Shown: positions 1 to 7,054, counted from the stretch's first letter. The stretch: 7,415 nt of DNA from Rhizobiaceae bacterium (GCA_020696915.1 JAJFMR010000312.1:1-7415), one strand, 5' to 3'. The notes: a model not told the origin generated them from the letters alone. Numbers and translations: made by a program.

Positions 1-1
1 C

Positions 2-991
2 GCCGGCTCGCCTTACACGCGCTACGTGCCTGTCCCCAACAGCCCGCATGGCATCAACACGGCGCCGGACGGCATCCATGTGGTGGCCAACGGCAAGCTT
101 TCGCCAACCGTGACCGTGTTCGACGTGCGCAAGTTCGACGATCTGTTCGACGACAGGATTCAGCCGCGCGACACGGTCGTGGCCGAACCGGAACTGGGGC
201 TCGGGCCGTTGCATACGGCCTATGACGGCCGCGGCAATGCCTTTACGACGCTGTTCATCGACAGCCAGATCTGCAAGTGGAACATCGAGGATGCCAGGCG
301 CGCCTACGCCGGAGAGGCCGTCGATCCCATCCGCCAAAAGCTCGACGTCCACTACCAGCCTGGCCACAACCACACCTCCATGGGACAGACCAAGGAGGCG
401 GATGGCAAATGGCTGATATCGCTGAACAAGTTCTCCAAGGATCGCTACCTGAACGTCGGTCCGCTCAAGCCGGAGAACGATCAGCTCATCGACATCTCCG
501 GTGACCAGATGGTGCTCGTGCATGACAACCCGACCTTCGCCGAGCCGCACGACGCAACGCTTGTGCATCGCTCGAAGATCGATCCGGTGCATGTCTGGAG
601 CCGCGACGATCCGTTCTTCGCCGATGCCGTGAGGCAGGCGGAGGCCGACGGCATAGATCTGACCGCGGCTGCGGACGTCGTCCGCGACGGCAACAAGGTG
701 CGCGTCTACATGACCTCGGTTGCCCCTGCCTTCAGCCTGGAGGACTTCACGGTGAGACAGGGGGACGAGGTCACCGTCTACGTGACGAATATCGACGACG
801 TCGAGGACCTGACGCACGGGTTCAGCATCATCAACTACGGTATCCAGATGGAGGTGGCGCCCCAGGCGACGGCGTCGGTCACCTTCACGGCGAGCAAGCC
901 AGGCGTCTACTGGTATTACTGTTCCTGGTTCTGCCATGCCATGCACATGGAGATGAAGGGCCGCATGTTCGTCGAGCCGCAGGGCGCATGA
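2..991 (+). CDS. nosZ: Nitrous-oxide reductase NosZ, C-terminal half (5' partial)
   Basis: This is the C-terminal 329 residues of the periplasmic multicopper enzyme that reduces N2O to N2; the frame is open at the left edge, so the Tat signal and first part of the beta-propeller are outside the window. Counting from the GTG-encoded Val at base 26 as residue 1, His8 (SPHG), His63 (PLHTAYD), His114 (GHNH) and His175 (EPHDA) have the spacing of four of the seven CuZ ligands. The cupredoxin domain follows at about 225-318 with a complete CuA site: His264 (LTHGF) and CSWFCHAMHMEM, giving Cys299, Trp301, Cys303, His307 and Met310. All spacings match the well-studied Pseudomonas stutzeri enzyme as I recall it, so the protein looks functional. 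The style of these motifs and the NosX-containing cluster fit clade I. The TGA stop overlaps the nosD start (ATGA). Confidence 0.97.
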   Translation, partial: AGSPYTRYVPVPNSPHGINTAPDGIHVVANGKLSPTVTVFDVRKFDDLFDDRIQPRDTVVAEPELGLGPLHTAYDGRGNAFTTLFIDSQICKWNIEDARRAYAGEAVDPIRQKLDVHYQPGHNHTSMGQTKEADGKWLISLNKFSKDRYLNVGPLKPENDQLIDISGDQMVLVHDNPTFAEPHDATLVHRSKIDPVHVWSRDDPFFADAVRQAEADGIDLTAAADVVRDGNKVRVYMTSVAPAFSLEDFTVRQGDEVTVYVTNIDDVEDLTHGFSIINYGIQMEVAPQATASVTFTASKPGVYWYYCSWFCHAMHMEMKGRMFVEPQGA

Positions 992-2361
992 TGCATGTCG
1001 GCATGACGATATCGGGGATGGCGGCGCTGAGCGCCGCCATCCTCGCGCTGCCGGCCTTCGCCGAAACCATCATCCTGCGGGCGGGCGAGGGCGATCTCCA
1101 GTCGTTCGCAGACCGAGCGAGGCCAGGCGATGTGCTGCGGCTGGAAGCGGGCGAGCATCAAGGGCCGGTCACCATAAACAGGACAATCACGCTGGAGGGT
1201 GAACCGGGCGCGGCGATCGTCGGCAACGGGGAAGGCAGCGTCATTTCGGTCAATGCGCCGGATTCGGTGGTGCGCGGGCTGGAAATCAGCGGCTCGGGGA
1301 CGGACATAGAAACGCTGGACGCCGGCGTGTTCCTGGCAAAGACGGCGGCGGGCGCGATCGTCGAGAACAACGCCATCTCAGGCAATCTTTACGGCATCCA
1401 GATCCACGGAGCGCGCGATGCTATCGCCCGCGGCAACCGCATCGTCGGAATTCGGGAAGGCCGCACCAACGAAGCGGGAAACGGCGTCTCGGTGTGGAAT
1501 GCGCCGGGCGCGAAGGTCATCCGCAACGAGATCAGCTTCGGCCGCGACGGCATATTCAGCACTGCCAGCAGGCAGAATACGTTTAGCGGCAATCGCTTCG
1601 AGAACGTGCGTTTCGCCATCCATTACATGTACACCAACGACAGCGAGATCAGCGACAATCGGTCAGTCGGAAACGCGGTCGGGTACGCGATCATGTATTC
1701 CAACAATCTGAAGATCAGCGGCAATTCCTCGGACGGCGACCGCGATCACGGGCTGCTTCTCAACTACTCGAAAGGTTCGAAGGTAACCGGCAATGTCGTG
1801 CGCGGACGGTTGCAGCCTCTCGAGAGATGGACGACGGCCGGCCAGCGGGGCGATACGCACGGGATGCCCACGAAGCGGGACGGAGCGGCCGGTGACGCGG
1901 AAAGCATGCGGCTGGCGCCCGAGAAATGCGTCTTCATCTACAACGCCAACCGCAACCGCTTCGTCGGGAACTGGTTCGAGAACTGCGCGATCGGTATCCA
2001 CTTCACTGCCGGATCCGAAGGCAACACGACGTCGGGGAACGCCTTCATCCGCAACCGCACCCAGGTGAAATATGTCGGCACGCGCTACCTTGACTGGTCG
2101 GACGCGGGACGCGGCAACTACTGGAGCGACAATCCGGCATTCGATCTCGACGGCGACGGCCTGGGCGACAACGCCTACCGGCCGAATGACCTCGTCGACC
2201 GGGTGCTGTGGACCGCCCCGCAGGCCAAGCTGCTCGTCAACAGCCCGGCGGTCCAGGTGCTCCGCTGGGCGCAGAACCAGTTCCCGGCCCTGTTGCCGGG
2301 AGGTGTCGTGGACAGCCACCCGCTGATGGCTCCGCCGACGCCACAGGGGCCTGCGCAATGA
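988..2361 (+). CDS. nosD: Periplasmic NosD, beta-helix copper-site maturation protein
   Basis: A 457-residue protein, close to the usual NosD length. An N-terminal Sec signal peptide (hydrophobic stretch about 8-22, cleavage likely after AFA at residue 25) sends it to the periplasm. The mature part, about 60-360, consists of short repeats rich in Asn-Gly turns (SGNLYG, RGNRIVG, SGNRFEN, TGNVVRG, VGNWFEN), typical of a right-handed parallel beta-helix (CASH domain). The C-terminus carries strongly NosD-like stretches (VKYVGTRYLDWSDAGRGNYW, DLDGDGLGDNAYRPND, FPALLPGGVVDSHPLM). NosD sits on the NosFY transporter and receives apo-NosZ and copper-loaded NosL during CuZ assembly. The start at 988 overlaps the nosZ stop; AGGG at 981-984 is 3 bases from this ATG and 6 from the next one at 991, so either start may be used. 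A hydrophilic loop at residues 273-311 interrupts the repeats. Confidence 0.95.
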   Translation: MMHVGMTISGMAALSAAILALPAFAETIILRAGEGDLQSFADRARPGDVLRLEAGEHQGPVTINRTITLEGEPGAAIVGNGEGSVISVNAPDSVVRGLEISGSGTDIETLDAGVFLAKTAAGAIVENNAISGNLYGIQIHGARDAIARGNRIVGIREGRTNEAGNGVSVWNAPGAKVIRNEISFGRDGIFSTASRQNTFSGNRFENVRFAIHYMYTNDSEISDNRSVGNAVGYAIMYSNNLKISGNSSDGDRDHGLLLNYSKGSKVTGNVVRGRLQPLERWTTAGQRGDTHGMPTKRDGAAGDAESMRLAPEKCVFIYNANRNRFVGNWFENCAIGIHFTAGSEGNTTSGNAFIRNRTQVKYVGTRYLDWSDAGRGNYWSDNPAFDLDGDGLGDNAYRPNDLVDRVLWTAPQAKLLVNSPAVQVLRWAQNQFPALLPGGVVDSHPLMAPPTPQGPAQ

Positions 2362-3275
2362 TGGAGACGGTCGGGCTGACGAGGGCGGTGAAGACCTATG
2401 GCGAGGTCGAAGCCGTGCGCGGTGTGTCGCTGTCGCTGAACGAAGGGGAGGTCGTGGCGCTCGTCGGCCACAACGGAGCCGGCAAGACGACGCTGATCAA
2501 GCTGATGCTCGGGCTGATCCGGCCGACCTCCGGCGAAGTGCGGGTGCTGGGCGAGGATCCGGCGGCCGGGCAATTCGAGGCGCGCCGGCGGCTCGGCTAC
2601 CTGCCGGAAAACGTGTCTTTCAACATGGCACTGACCGGGCGCGAGACCCTCGGCTTCTATGCTGGCCTGAAGGGCGTGCCGCGGCGCGAGGTCCTGCCGC
2701 TGCTCGATCGCGTTGGACTCGCCGCAGCCGCCGACCGGCGCGTGCGCACCTATTCCAAGGGTATGCGCCAGCGGCTCGGCCTGGCGCAGGCACTGCTCGG
2801 AGAGCCCCGCGTGCTGCTCCTCGACGAGCCGACGACCGGGCTCGACCCGCAGCTTCGGCGCAGCTTCTACGAGATCGTCGCAAGCTTGCGCAACAGCGGC
2901 GCGACCGTTCTGCTGTCGTCTCATGCGCTCACCGAGCTCGAAGGTCGCGCCGACCGGATCGTCATCCTCGACCATGGCCTCAAGATCGCCGACGGCAGCA
3001 TCGAGGCACTGCGCCGCATCAGCCGCCTGCCGACCGTCATCCGCATCCGCTACGCGGGCGACGGAGCGGGAGCGCCCTTTGCCCGCATGAGAGAGAAGGG
3101 GTGGCGCCGGATCAACGGTCACGTGGTCGAGATCGACGCCGCTCCCGAGGAGAAGATCGTGCTCCTGCGCAACGCCGCTTCCGACGCAGGGGTGATCGAG
3201 GACCTCGAAGTCGCGCCGCCGACGCTCGACGAGCTCTATGCTCACTTCCTGCGCGATCGGGAGCCCGCACGATGA
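2358..3275 (+). CDS. nosF: NosF, ABC transporter ATP-binding subunit for NosZ maturation
   Basis: A 305-residue cytoplasmic ATPase that powers the NosDFY complex in copper-centre assembly. All ABC motifs are visible: Walker A GHNGAGKT at 37-44, LPEN at the Q-loop position 82-85 (Glu in place of Gln, common in ABC-2 type ATPases), signature YSKGMRQR at 132-139, Walker B LLLDEPTTGLDP at 153-164 with catalytic Glu157, and H-loop His189. The C-terminal extension of about 80 residues after the nucleotide-binding domain (from about 225) is usual for NosF. The start at 2358 is chosen because AGGGG at 2345-2349 lies 8 bases upstream and the ATG overlaps the nosD stop as ATGA; the open frame runs further upstream into nosD, but that part is only a shadow. 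The stop overlaps the nosY start in the same way, so nosDFY are probably translationally coupled. Confidence 0.96.
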   Translation: MMETVGLTRAVKTYGEVEAVRGVSLSLNEGEVVALVGHNGAGKTTLIKLMLGLIRPTSGEVRVLGEDPAAGQFEARRRLGYLPENVSFNMALTGRETLGFYAGLKGVPRREVLPLLDRVGLAAAADRRVRTYSKGMRQRLGLAQALLGEPRVLLLDEPTTGLDPQLRRSFYEIVASLRNSGATVLLSSHALTELEGRADRIVILDHGLKIADGSIEALRRISRLPTVIRIRYAGDGAGAPFARMREKGWRRINGHVVEIDAAPEEKIVLLRNAASDAGVIEDLEVAPPTLDELYAHFLRDREPAR

Positions 3276-4531
3276 AGAGCCTGCTGCTCATGGCCAGGAA
3301 GGAAATCCAGGAGGGACTGCGCAACCGCTGGGTGCTTGCGACGACGCTGCTGATGGCGGCGCTGGCGCTCACGCTCACCTTTCTCGGCAGTGCGCCGACC
3401 GGAAATGTCGGGGCCGGCAGGCTCGACGTGGTGATCGTCAGCCTATCCAGCCTCACCATCTTCCTCGTGCCGCTGATCGCACTCCTGATTTCGCACGATG
3501 CCGTGGTCGGCGAGATGGAACGCGGCACGATGCTGCTGCTGCTCAGCTACCCCATCGCGCGCTGGCAGGTGATGCTCGGAAAATTCGTCGGCCACCTGGC
3601 CATCCTCGCATTCGCAACCCTCATCGGCTACGGCGCTGCAGTGTTGGCGCTGATCGCCACCGGGACGGATATCGGCGCGGCGAGCTGGTCGGCGTTCCTG
3701 GTCATGATCGCGTCCTCGATCCTGCTCGGAGCAGTGTTCGTCGCCATCGGCTATCTGGTGAGCGCGATGGTCGGCGAGCGGGGCACGGCCGGCGGAATAG
3801 CGATCGGCATCTGGCTGCTCTTCGTGCTGATCTACGACACGGCGCTGCTCGGTCTGCTTGTGTTCGACCAGGGGCAGACGGTCACCGCGGGGCTGCTCAA
3901 CGCGCTTCTGCTGCTCAACCCGACCGACGCCTATCGACTTCTCAATCTCGGTTCGGGCAGTGTCAGGGAGCTCGCCGGAATGAGCGGCGTGGCGGAAAAT
4001 ACGGCGCTCGCTCCCGCCGTGCTGGTCGCGGCGCTGGCCTTGTGGGCGCTCATCCCGCTCTCCGCCGCGACCCCACAGCCCTTCGCGTTGACGGCGGATG
4101 CGATCGGCCGCTATTGCGGGATGAATGTGCTGGAGCATGCCGGTCCCAAGGGGCAGATCATCCTCGGGCAAATTCCGGAACCGATCTGGTTCTCGTCGGC
4201 GCGTGACGCGGTGGCGTTCACGATGCTGCCGGAGGAACCCAAGAACGTCGCCGCCATCTACGTCTCGGACATGGCCAGGGCGCCGAGCTGGGAAGAGCCG
4301 GGGGCCGAGAACTGGATCGATGCCAATGAGGCCTGGTTCGTTATCGGCAGTTCGGCCCGAGGCGGGATGGGAGCGGAAGAGGCCGTGCCGTTCTCGACCG
4401 AGAATGCGGCGTCGGCCTTCGCAAAAAAGAGCGGCGGCGAGGTCGTTCGCTTCGCCGACATTCCGGCCGACTACGTGCTGGGGGAGGCCGGGAGCGATCC
4501 CGAGGCGGATCCGGCCCACACGGGACATTAG
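3272..4531 (+). CDS. nosY/nosL: NosY permease fused in frame to NosL copper-chaperone domain
   Basis: One 419-codon frame encodes two proteins that are normally separate. Residues 1 to about 266 are NosY, the ABC-2 type permease partner of NosF: six probable membrane helices near 19-39, 53-74, 104-129, 137-165, 171-198 and 245-266, with the NosY-like ERGTMLLLLSYPIARWQ at 83-99. Residues about 267-419 are NosL, the Cu(I) chaperone for NosZ: LTADAIGRYCGMNVLEHAGP, WFSSARDAVAFTMLPEEP and GGMG, with the copper-binding C-x-M pair Cys282/Met284 and Met366 at nearly the spacing described for NosL (Cys24, Met26, Met109). The usual charged NosY tail and the NosL signal peptide with lipobox cysteine are absent in all three frames around 4020-4090, so a simple frameshift does not explain the join; an in-frame deletion does. 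GGGAG at 3259-3263, 8 bases before the ATG, and the ATGA overlap with nosF support the start. The stop is TAG. The domain calls are sure; that the fused product works is inference. Confidence 0.92.
   Translation: MKSLLLMARKEIQEGLRNRWVLATTLLMAALALTLTFLGSAPTGNVGAGRLDVVIVSLSSLTIFLVPLIALLISHDAVVGEMERGTMLLLLSYPIARWQVMLGKFVGHLAILAFATLIGYGAAVLALIATGTDIGAASWSAFLVMIASSILLGAVFVAIGYLVSAMVGERGTAGGIAIGIWLLFVLIYDTALLGLLVFDQGQTVTAGLLNALLLLNPTDAYRLLNLGSGSVRELAGMSGVAENTALAPAVLVAALALWALIPLSAATPQPFALTADAIGRYCGMNVLEHAGPKGQIILGQIPEPIWFSSARDAVAFTMLPEEPKNVAAIYVSDMARAPSWEEPGAENWIDANEAWFVIGSSARGGMGAEEAVPFSTENAASAFAKKSGGEVVRFADIPADYVLGEAGSDPEADPAHTGH
4070..4531 (+). other. nosL: NosL copper-chaperone domain portion of the fusion
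   Basis: This marks the part of the nosY/nosL frame that corresponds to mature NosL, beginning at about TPQPFALTADAIG. Free-standing NosL is an exported lipoprotein of roughly 170-190 residues that binds Cu(I) and delivers it for CuZ assembly. Here about 153 residues remain, with the C-x-M motif (codons at 4115-4123) and the GGMG methionine (4367-4369) intact, but with no own start codon, no signal peptide and no lipobox cysteine. The C-terminal tail (GSDPEADPAHTGH) is acidic and carries two histidines. The domain starts only about 16 residues after the last NosY helix. Confidence 0.88.
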
Positions 4532-4533
4532 CC

Positions 4534-4537
4534 GAGG
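4534..4537 (+). promoter_or_regulatory. Ribosome binding site that decides the nosX start
   Basis: GAGG directly touches the ATG at 4538 but is 9 bases upstream of the in-frame ATG at 4547. The second is therefore the better start for nosX, and it gives a compact Tat signal beginning MAPPLTRRRFIG. Confidence 0.55.
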
Positions 4538-4546
4538 ATGCATGTC

Positions 4547-5536
4547 ATGGCTCCACCCCTCACTCGCAGACGTTTCATCGGCATCACGGCAGCGGCGGCA
4601 GGCCTGAGCCTCCTTCCCTGCGGATGGTCCGGAGCGGCCGAGGCCAACGTCGTCACGTGGCATGGCCAGGCGCTCGGCGCGCCCGCCACGCTGCTCATCC
4701 ACCACCACGACCGGGCCACGGCCGAACGCCTTGCGGAGAGAACCGCCGTCGAGGTCGCACGGCTGGAACGCGTGTTCAGCCTCTACCGGGACGATTCAGC
4801 ATTGGCGGAACTGAACCGGATCGGCGCGCTCGCAGCGCCTCCATCCGACCTGGTCGATCTGCTCGGCCTGTGCGCAACCTTCCGGGCATCCACCGGTGGT
4901 GCTTTCGATCCGACGGTGCAGCCGCTGTGGATGCTTTATGCACGCCATTTTCAGGCGCCCGGAGCGGATCCCGCCGGTCCCGCGGCAGACCGCCTTCGCG
5001 ATACGGTCGCCGGTGTCGGTTTCGACAAGGTCGAGGTCAGTCGTAACCGGATTGCCTTCTCTCGCCCGGACATGGCGCTGACGCTCAACGGCATCGCGCA
5101 AGGCTATATCACCGACCGCATCGTCGACCTGCTACGCCGAGGCGGGATCGCCAGCAGCCTGGTCGACATGGGTGAGATCCGGGCAATCGGCGCAAGGCCG
5201 GACGGGGCGCCCTGGACGGTGGGCGTCGCTGGCTCGCCCGCGGCTCCGATTGCACCGGACAGGCTGGAGATCGTCGACAAGGCGGTTGCGAGCTCGAGCC
5301 CGGACGGCTTTCACTTCGATGCGGCCGGGCATTTCAATCACCTCCTCGATCCCCGCACCGGTCTGCCGTCGCGGCGCTGGCGTGGCGTGACGGTCGTTGC
5401 CTCCGATGCCGCAACCGCCGACGCGCTGTCGACCGCCTTCAGCCTGATGGAGGCAGGACCGATCGCCGATGTGAAGCGGTTGCACGGCCTGGCTCGGATA
5501 CGCCTGACCGATGGCGAACGAACATTCACCCTGTGA
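4547..5536 (+). CDS. nosX: NosX, Tat-exported FAD:protein FMN transferase (ApbE family)
   Basis: NosX attaches FMN covalently to a threonine of NosR, the membrane flavoprotein that supports NosZ electron supply; nosR would lie upstream of this window. The start at 4547 (329 residues) is preferred because GAGG at 4534-4537 lies 9 bases before it but abuts the alternative ATG at 4538 (332 residues) with no spacing. Numbered from 4538, a twin-arginine signal (TRRRFIG, 9-15) is followed by a hydrophobic stretch to about 33. ApbE-family motifs follow: FSLYRDDSALAELN (80-93), TGGAFDPT (119-126), LNGIAQGY (183-190), VDMGEIRAIG (209-218), HLLDPRTG (268-275) and ATADALSTA (292-300) with the likely metal ligands Asp295 and Thr299. 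The single-Gly GEI in place of the usual GG of general ApbE proteins is, to my memory, typical of NosX. It follows the fused nosY/nosL gene closely and is probably in the same operon. Confidence 0.93.
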   Translation: MAPPLTRRRFIGITAAAAGLSLLPCGWSGAAEANVVTWHGQALGAPATLLIHHHDRATAERLAERTAVEVARLERVFSLYRDDSALAELNRIGALAAPPSDLVDLLGLCATFRASTGGAFDPTVQPLWMLYARHFQAPGADPAGPAADRLRDTVAGVGFDKVEVSRNRIAFSRPDMALTLNGIAQGYITDRIVDLLRRGGIASSLVDMGEIRAIGARPDGAPWTVGVAGSPAAPIAPDRLEIVDKAVASSSPDGFHFDAAGHFNHLLDPRTGLPSRRWRGVTVVASDAATADALSTAFSLMEAGPIADVKRLHGLARIRLTDGERTFTL

Positions 5537-5575
5537 GGTCCCGGTTCCGACCGCTTTGCCGTGCGGGATGACCCG

Positions 5576-6520
5576 ATGAGCAACATGCACAAGGACTGGG
5601 ACGATCTCAGATATTTCCTCGCAGTGGCCCGCGCCGGCACGCTTTCGGGCGCGGCCCGCACGCTTGACGTCAACCATTCGACGATCTTTCGCCGCATCGC
5701 CGCATTCGAGGAGCATCTGGGGGTGCGTCTGTTCGAGCGGCTGCCGAATGGCTACGTCCTCACACCGGCCGGCGGGCAGATGCAGAAGGTCGCCTTGCGG
5801 ATCGAGGACGAGATCGCGTCGCTCGATCGGCGGCTGGCCGGCCAGGACAACCGGCTGACGGGGACCGTTCGCATCACCACCATCGACATGCTTGCGATCG
5901 GCGTTCTGCCCCGCCATCTCGCCGTGTTCCGCGCCGCCTATCCGGACATCGAGATCGACCTTACGATCTCCAACTCGCTCCTCAGCCTGACCAGACGTGA
6001 AGCCGACGTCGCGCTGCGCGTCTCCCGCGATCCGCCCGAGACACTGGTCGGCCGCCGCGTCAGCCGCCTCGTCTTTGCCGTCTACGGCTCGCCTGACTAT
6101 TGCGCACGACGGGCAGAGTCGGAACTCGGCAGGCATGACTGGATTGGCTTTGATTCCGAGCACGCTGCACTCGAGCGACGCTTCGCCGAATTTCTTCCCG
6201 CGGTCCGGCCTGTCCTCAAGGTCAATTCGGTTGCCGTGGCGATCGCTGCCGCCCGGGCCGGAATCGGATTGGCCGTGCTGCCCTGCGGCCTGGCGGACAT
6301 GGAGCATGACCTGCATAAGGTTGCCCCGCTTCCTGACGAGTTCACGCTCGATCTGTGGCTGTTGACCCATGAAGATCTGAGAACGACGGCGCGCATTCGC
6401 GCCGTGCTCGACTTCGTGGCCGACAGGTTCTCGGCGGAGGCCGATCTGTTCGGGGGAATGCGCCCCGAAGCGTGGCGTGACCGCCGTCCTCGGCGCGAAA
6501 GCCTACCGGCGGCCGTCTGA
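5576..6520 (+). CDS. LysR-type transcriptional regulator
   Basis: A 314-residue LysR-family regulator. The N-terminal winged helix-turn-helix spans about 8-67 (WDDLRYFLAVARAGTLSGAA, DVNHSTIFRRIAAFEEHLG, RLFERLPNGYVLTPAG), followed by a linker helix to about 92 and a periplasmic-binding-protein-like effector domain about 95-287 (READVALRVS, AARAGIGLAVLP). An Arg-rich tail (RPEAWRDRRPRRESL) follows. The start at 5576 is chosen because GGGA at 5565-5568 lies 7 bases upstream; a GTG at 5561 and an ATG at 5585 are alternatives. The gene runs in the nos direction 39 bases after nosX, with no convincing terminator between them, so it may be co-transcribed with nos. LysR genes usually control a divergent neighbour, which this one lacks. 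I cannot name its effector or target. The known nos regulators (NosR, FNR/NNR types) are different families. The stop codon lies in the loop of the following hairpin. Confidence 0.9.
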   Translation: MSNMHKDWDDLRYFLAVARAGTLSGAARTLDVNHSTIFRRIAAFEEHLGVRLFERLPNGYVLTPAGGQMQKVALRIEDEIASLDRRLAGQDNRLTGTVRITTIDMLAIGVLPRHLAVFRAAYPDIEIDLTISNSLLSLTRREADVALRVSRDPPETLVGRRVSRLVFAVYGSPDYCARRAESELGRHDWIGFDSEHAALERRFAEFLPAVRPVLKVNSVAVAIAAARAGIGLAVLPCGLADMEHDLHKVAPLPDEFTLDLWLLTHEDLRTTARIRAVLDFVADRFSAEADLFGGMRPEAWRDRRPRRESLPAAV

Positions 6521-6530
6521 CGGCCGCCGG
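6506..6530. terminator. GC-rich hairpin between convergent genes, possible bidirectional terminator
   Basis: The arms CCGGCGGCCG (6506-6515) and CGGCCGCCGG (6521-6530) are perfectly complementary over 10 bp around the five-base loop TCTGA. The loop contains the lysR stop codon, and the minus-strand gene ends 10 bases further on at 6540. No T-tract follows on either strand, so it is not a classic intrinsic terminator. It may act as a weak or Rho-assisted terminator, or as a 3' end stabiliser. Confidence 0.6.
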
Positions 6531-6539
6531 ATAAACGCT

Positions 6540-7016
6540 TCAGAGCGCGATTGGCTTCCACTCCGGATGGTCGAAATGCTCGCCATAGGTGTTCAGCGCT
6601 TCGATGACCGCTGTCGTCCCCGCCAGGCCGCTGCCCGGGGTCCGCAACTGCTCGATGCCTTCGAGCAGGTGTGCAAGCACGAGGTGGAGCTGCTGATCCG
6701 GCTCTTCCGGGAGCTTGCAGTTCTCGACGATGTAGTTGACCTGGGCCTCGGCGCCGTCGGCGAGCGCGGCATATTGCGCGCCGTCCAGCCTGTCGCCGTG
6801 GATGTCTGCGATCACCGCCTCGAAAGTCTGGCGGATCGCCGACATGCCGGTTCGCAACGCTTCATCGGTCTCCCATTTGGCGCCCTTGTTCAGGGACAAG
6901 GTCATTTCGGCGGCATTGCCGTGCGAGTGGGCATCCTGGGCGATTGCGACCGCCGGAAGCGCGACGAGCGAACCGGCCAGGATGAGCGGGATCAGGTGGA
7001 TGCGTGGGGTCTTCAC
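6540..7016 (-). CDS. Small secreted helical protein, DnrO-like, function unknown
   Basis: A 158-residue protein with a GTG start at 7016, chosen because AAGGAG (7031-7026 on the minus strand) lies 9 bases upstream and the protein then opens with a normal Sec signal (VKTPRIHLIP, hydrophobic about 7-24, cleavage likely after AIA at 24-26). The frame continues 46 codons further upstream, but that part looks non-coding. The mature part is about 130 residues, mostly helical by composition, with the stretches LSLNKGAKWETDEALRTGM, YIVENCKLPEEPDQQLH, LVLAHLLEGIEQL and YGEHFDHPEW, one cysteine (Cys100) and several histidines. This pattern recalls short proteins annotated as DnrO in proteobacteria. That name is from memory, and I know of no established biochemical role. 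It converges on the nos cluster, so it is separately transcribed. A periplasmic location and a four-helix, metal- or haem-binding role are possible but unproven. Confidence 0.8.
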   Translation of the reverse strand: MKTPRIHLIPLILAGSLVALPAVAIAQDAHSHGNAAEMTLSLNKGAKWETDEALRTGMSAIRQTFEAVIADIHGDRLDGAQYAALADGAEAQVNYIVENCKLPEEPDQQLHLVLAHLLEGIEQLRTPGSGLAGTTAVIEALNTYGEHFDHPEWKPIAL

Positions 7017-7054
7017 GGGAAAATTCTCCTTCTGTGCGTCCGACGCTCCGGTCG

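Noticed and set aside
2175..3245. Minus-strand open frame of 356 codons opposite nosF
   Set aside because: Same kind of antisense shadow; nosF on the other strand has every ABC motif.
4060..4090. Frameshift or sequencing error hiding a separate NosL start
   Set aside because: None of the three forward frames here encodes a lipobox or NosL signal peptide, so a one- or two-base error would not restore a separate nosL; a larger deletion or true fusion is needed.
3443..4708. Minus-strand open frame of 421 codons opposite nosY/nosL
   Set aside because: It is Arg/His/Gln rich without recognisable domains and lies antisense to strongly supported nos genes; a GC-rich codon-bias shadow.
5537..5575. 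Terminator or FNR-type box between nosX and lysR
   Set aside because: Only a 4-bp CGGT/ACCG pairing is visible, with no T-tract and no TTGAT-N4-ATCAA pattern.
5132..6370. Minus-strand open frame of 412 codons opposite nosX and lysR
   Set aside because: No domain, spans two real genes in antisense, and has shadow-like composition.
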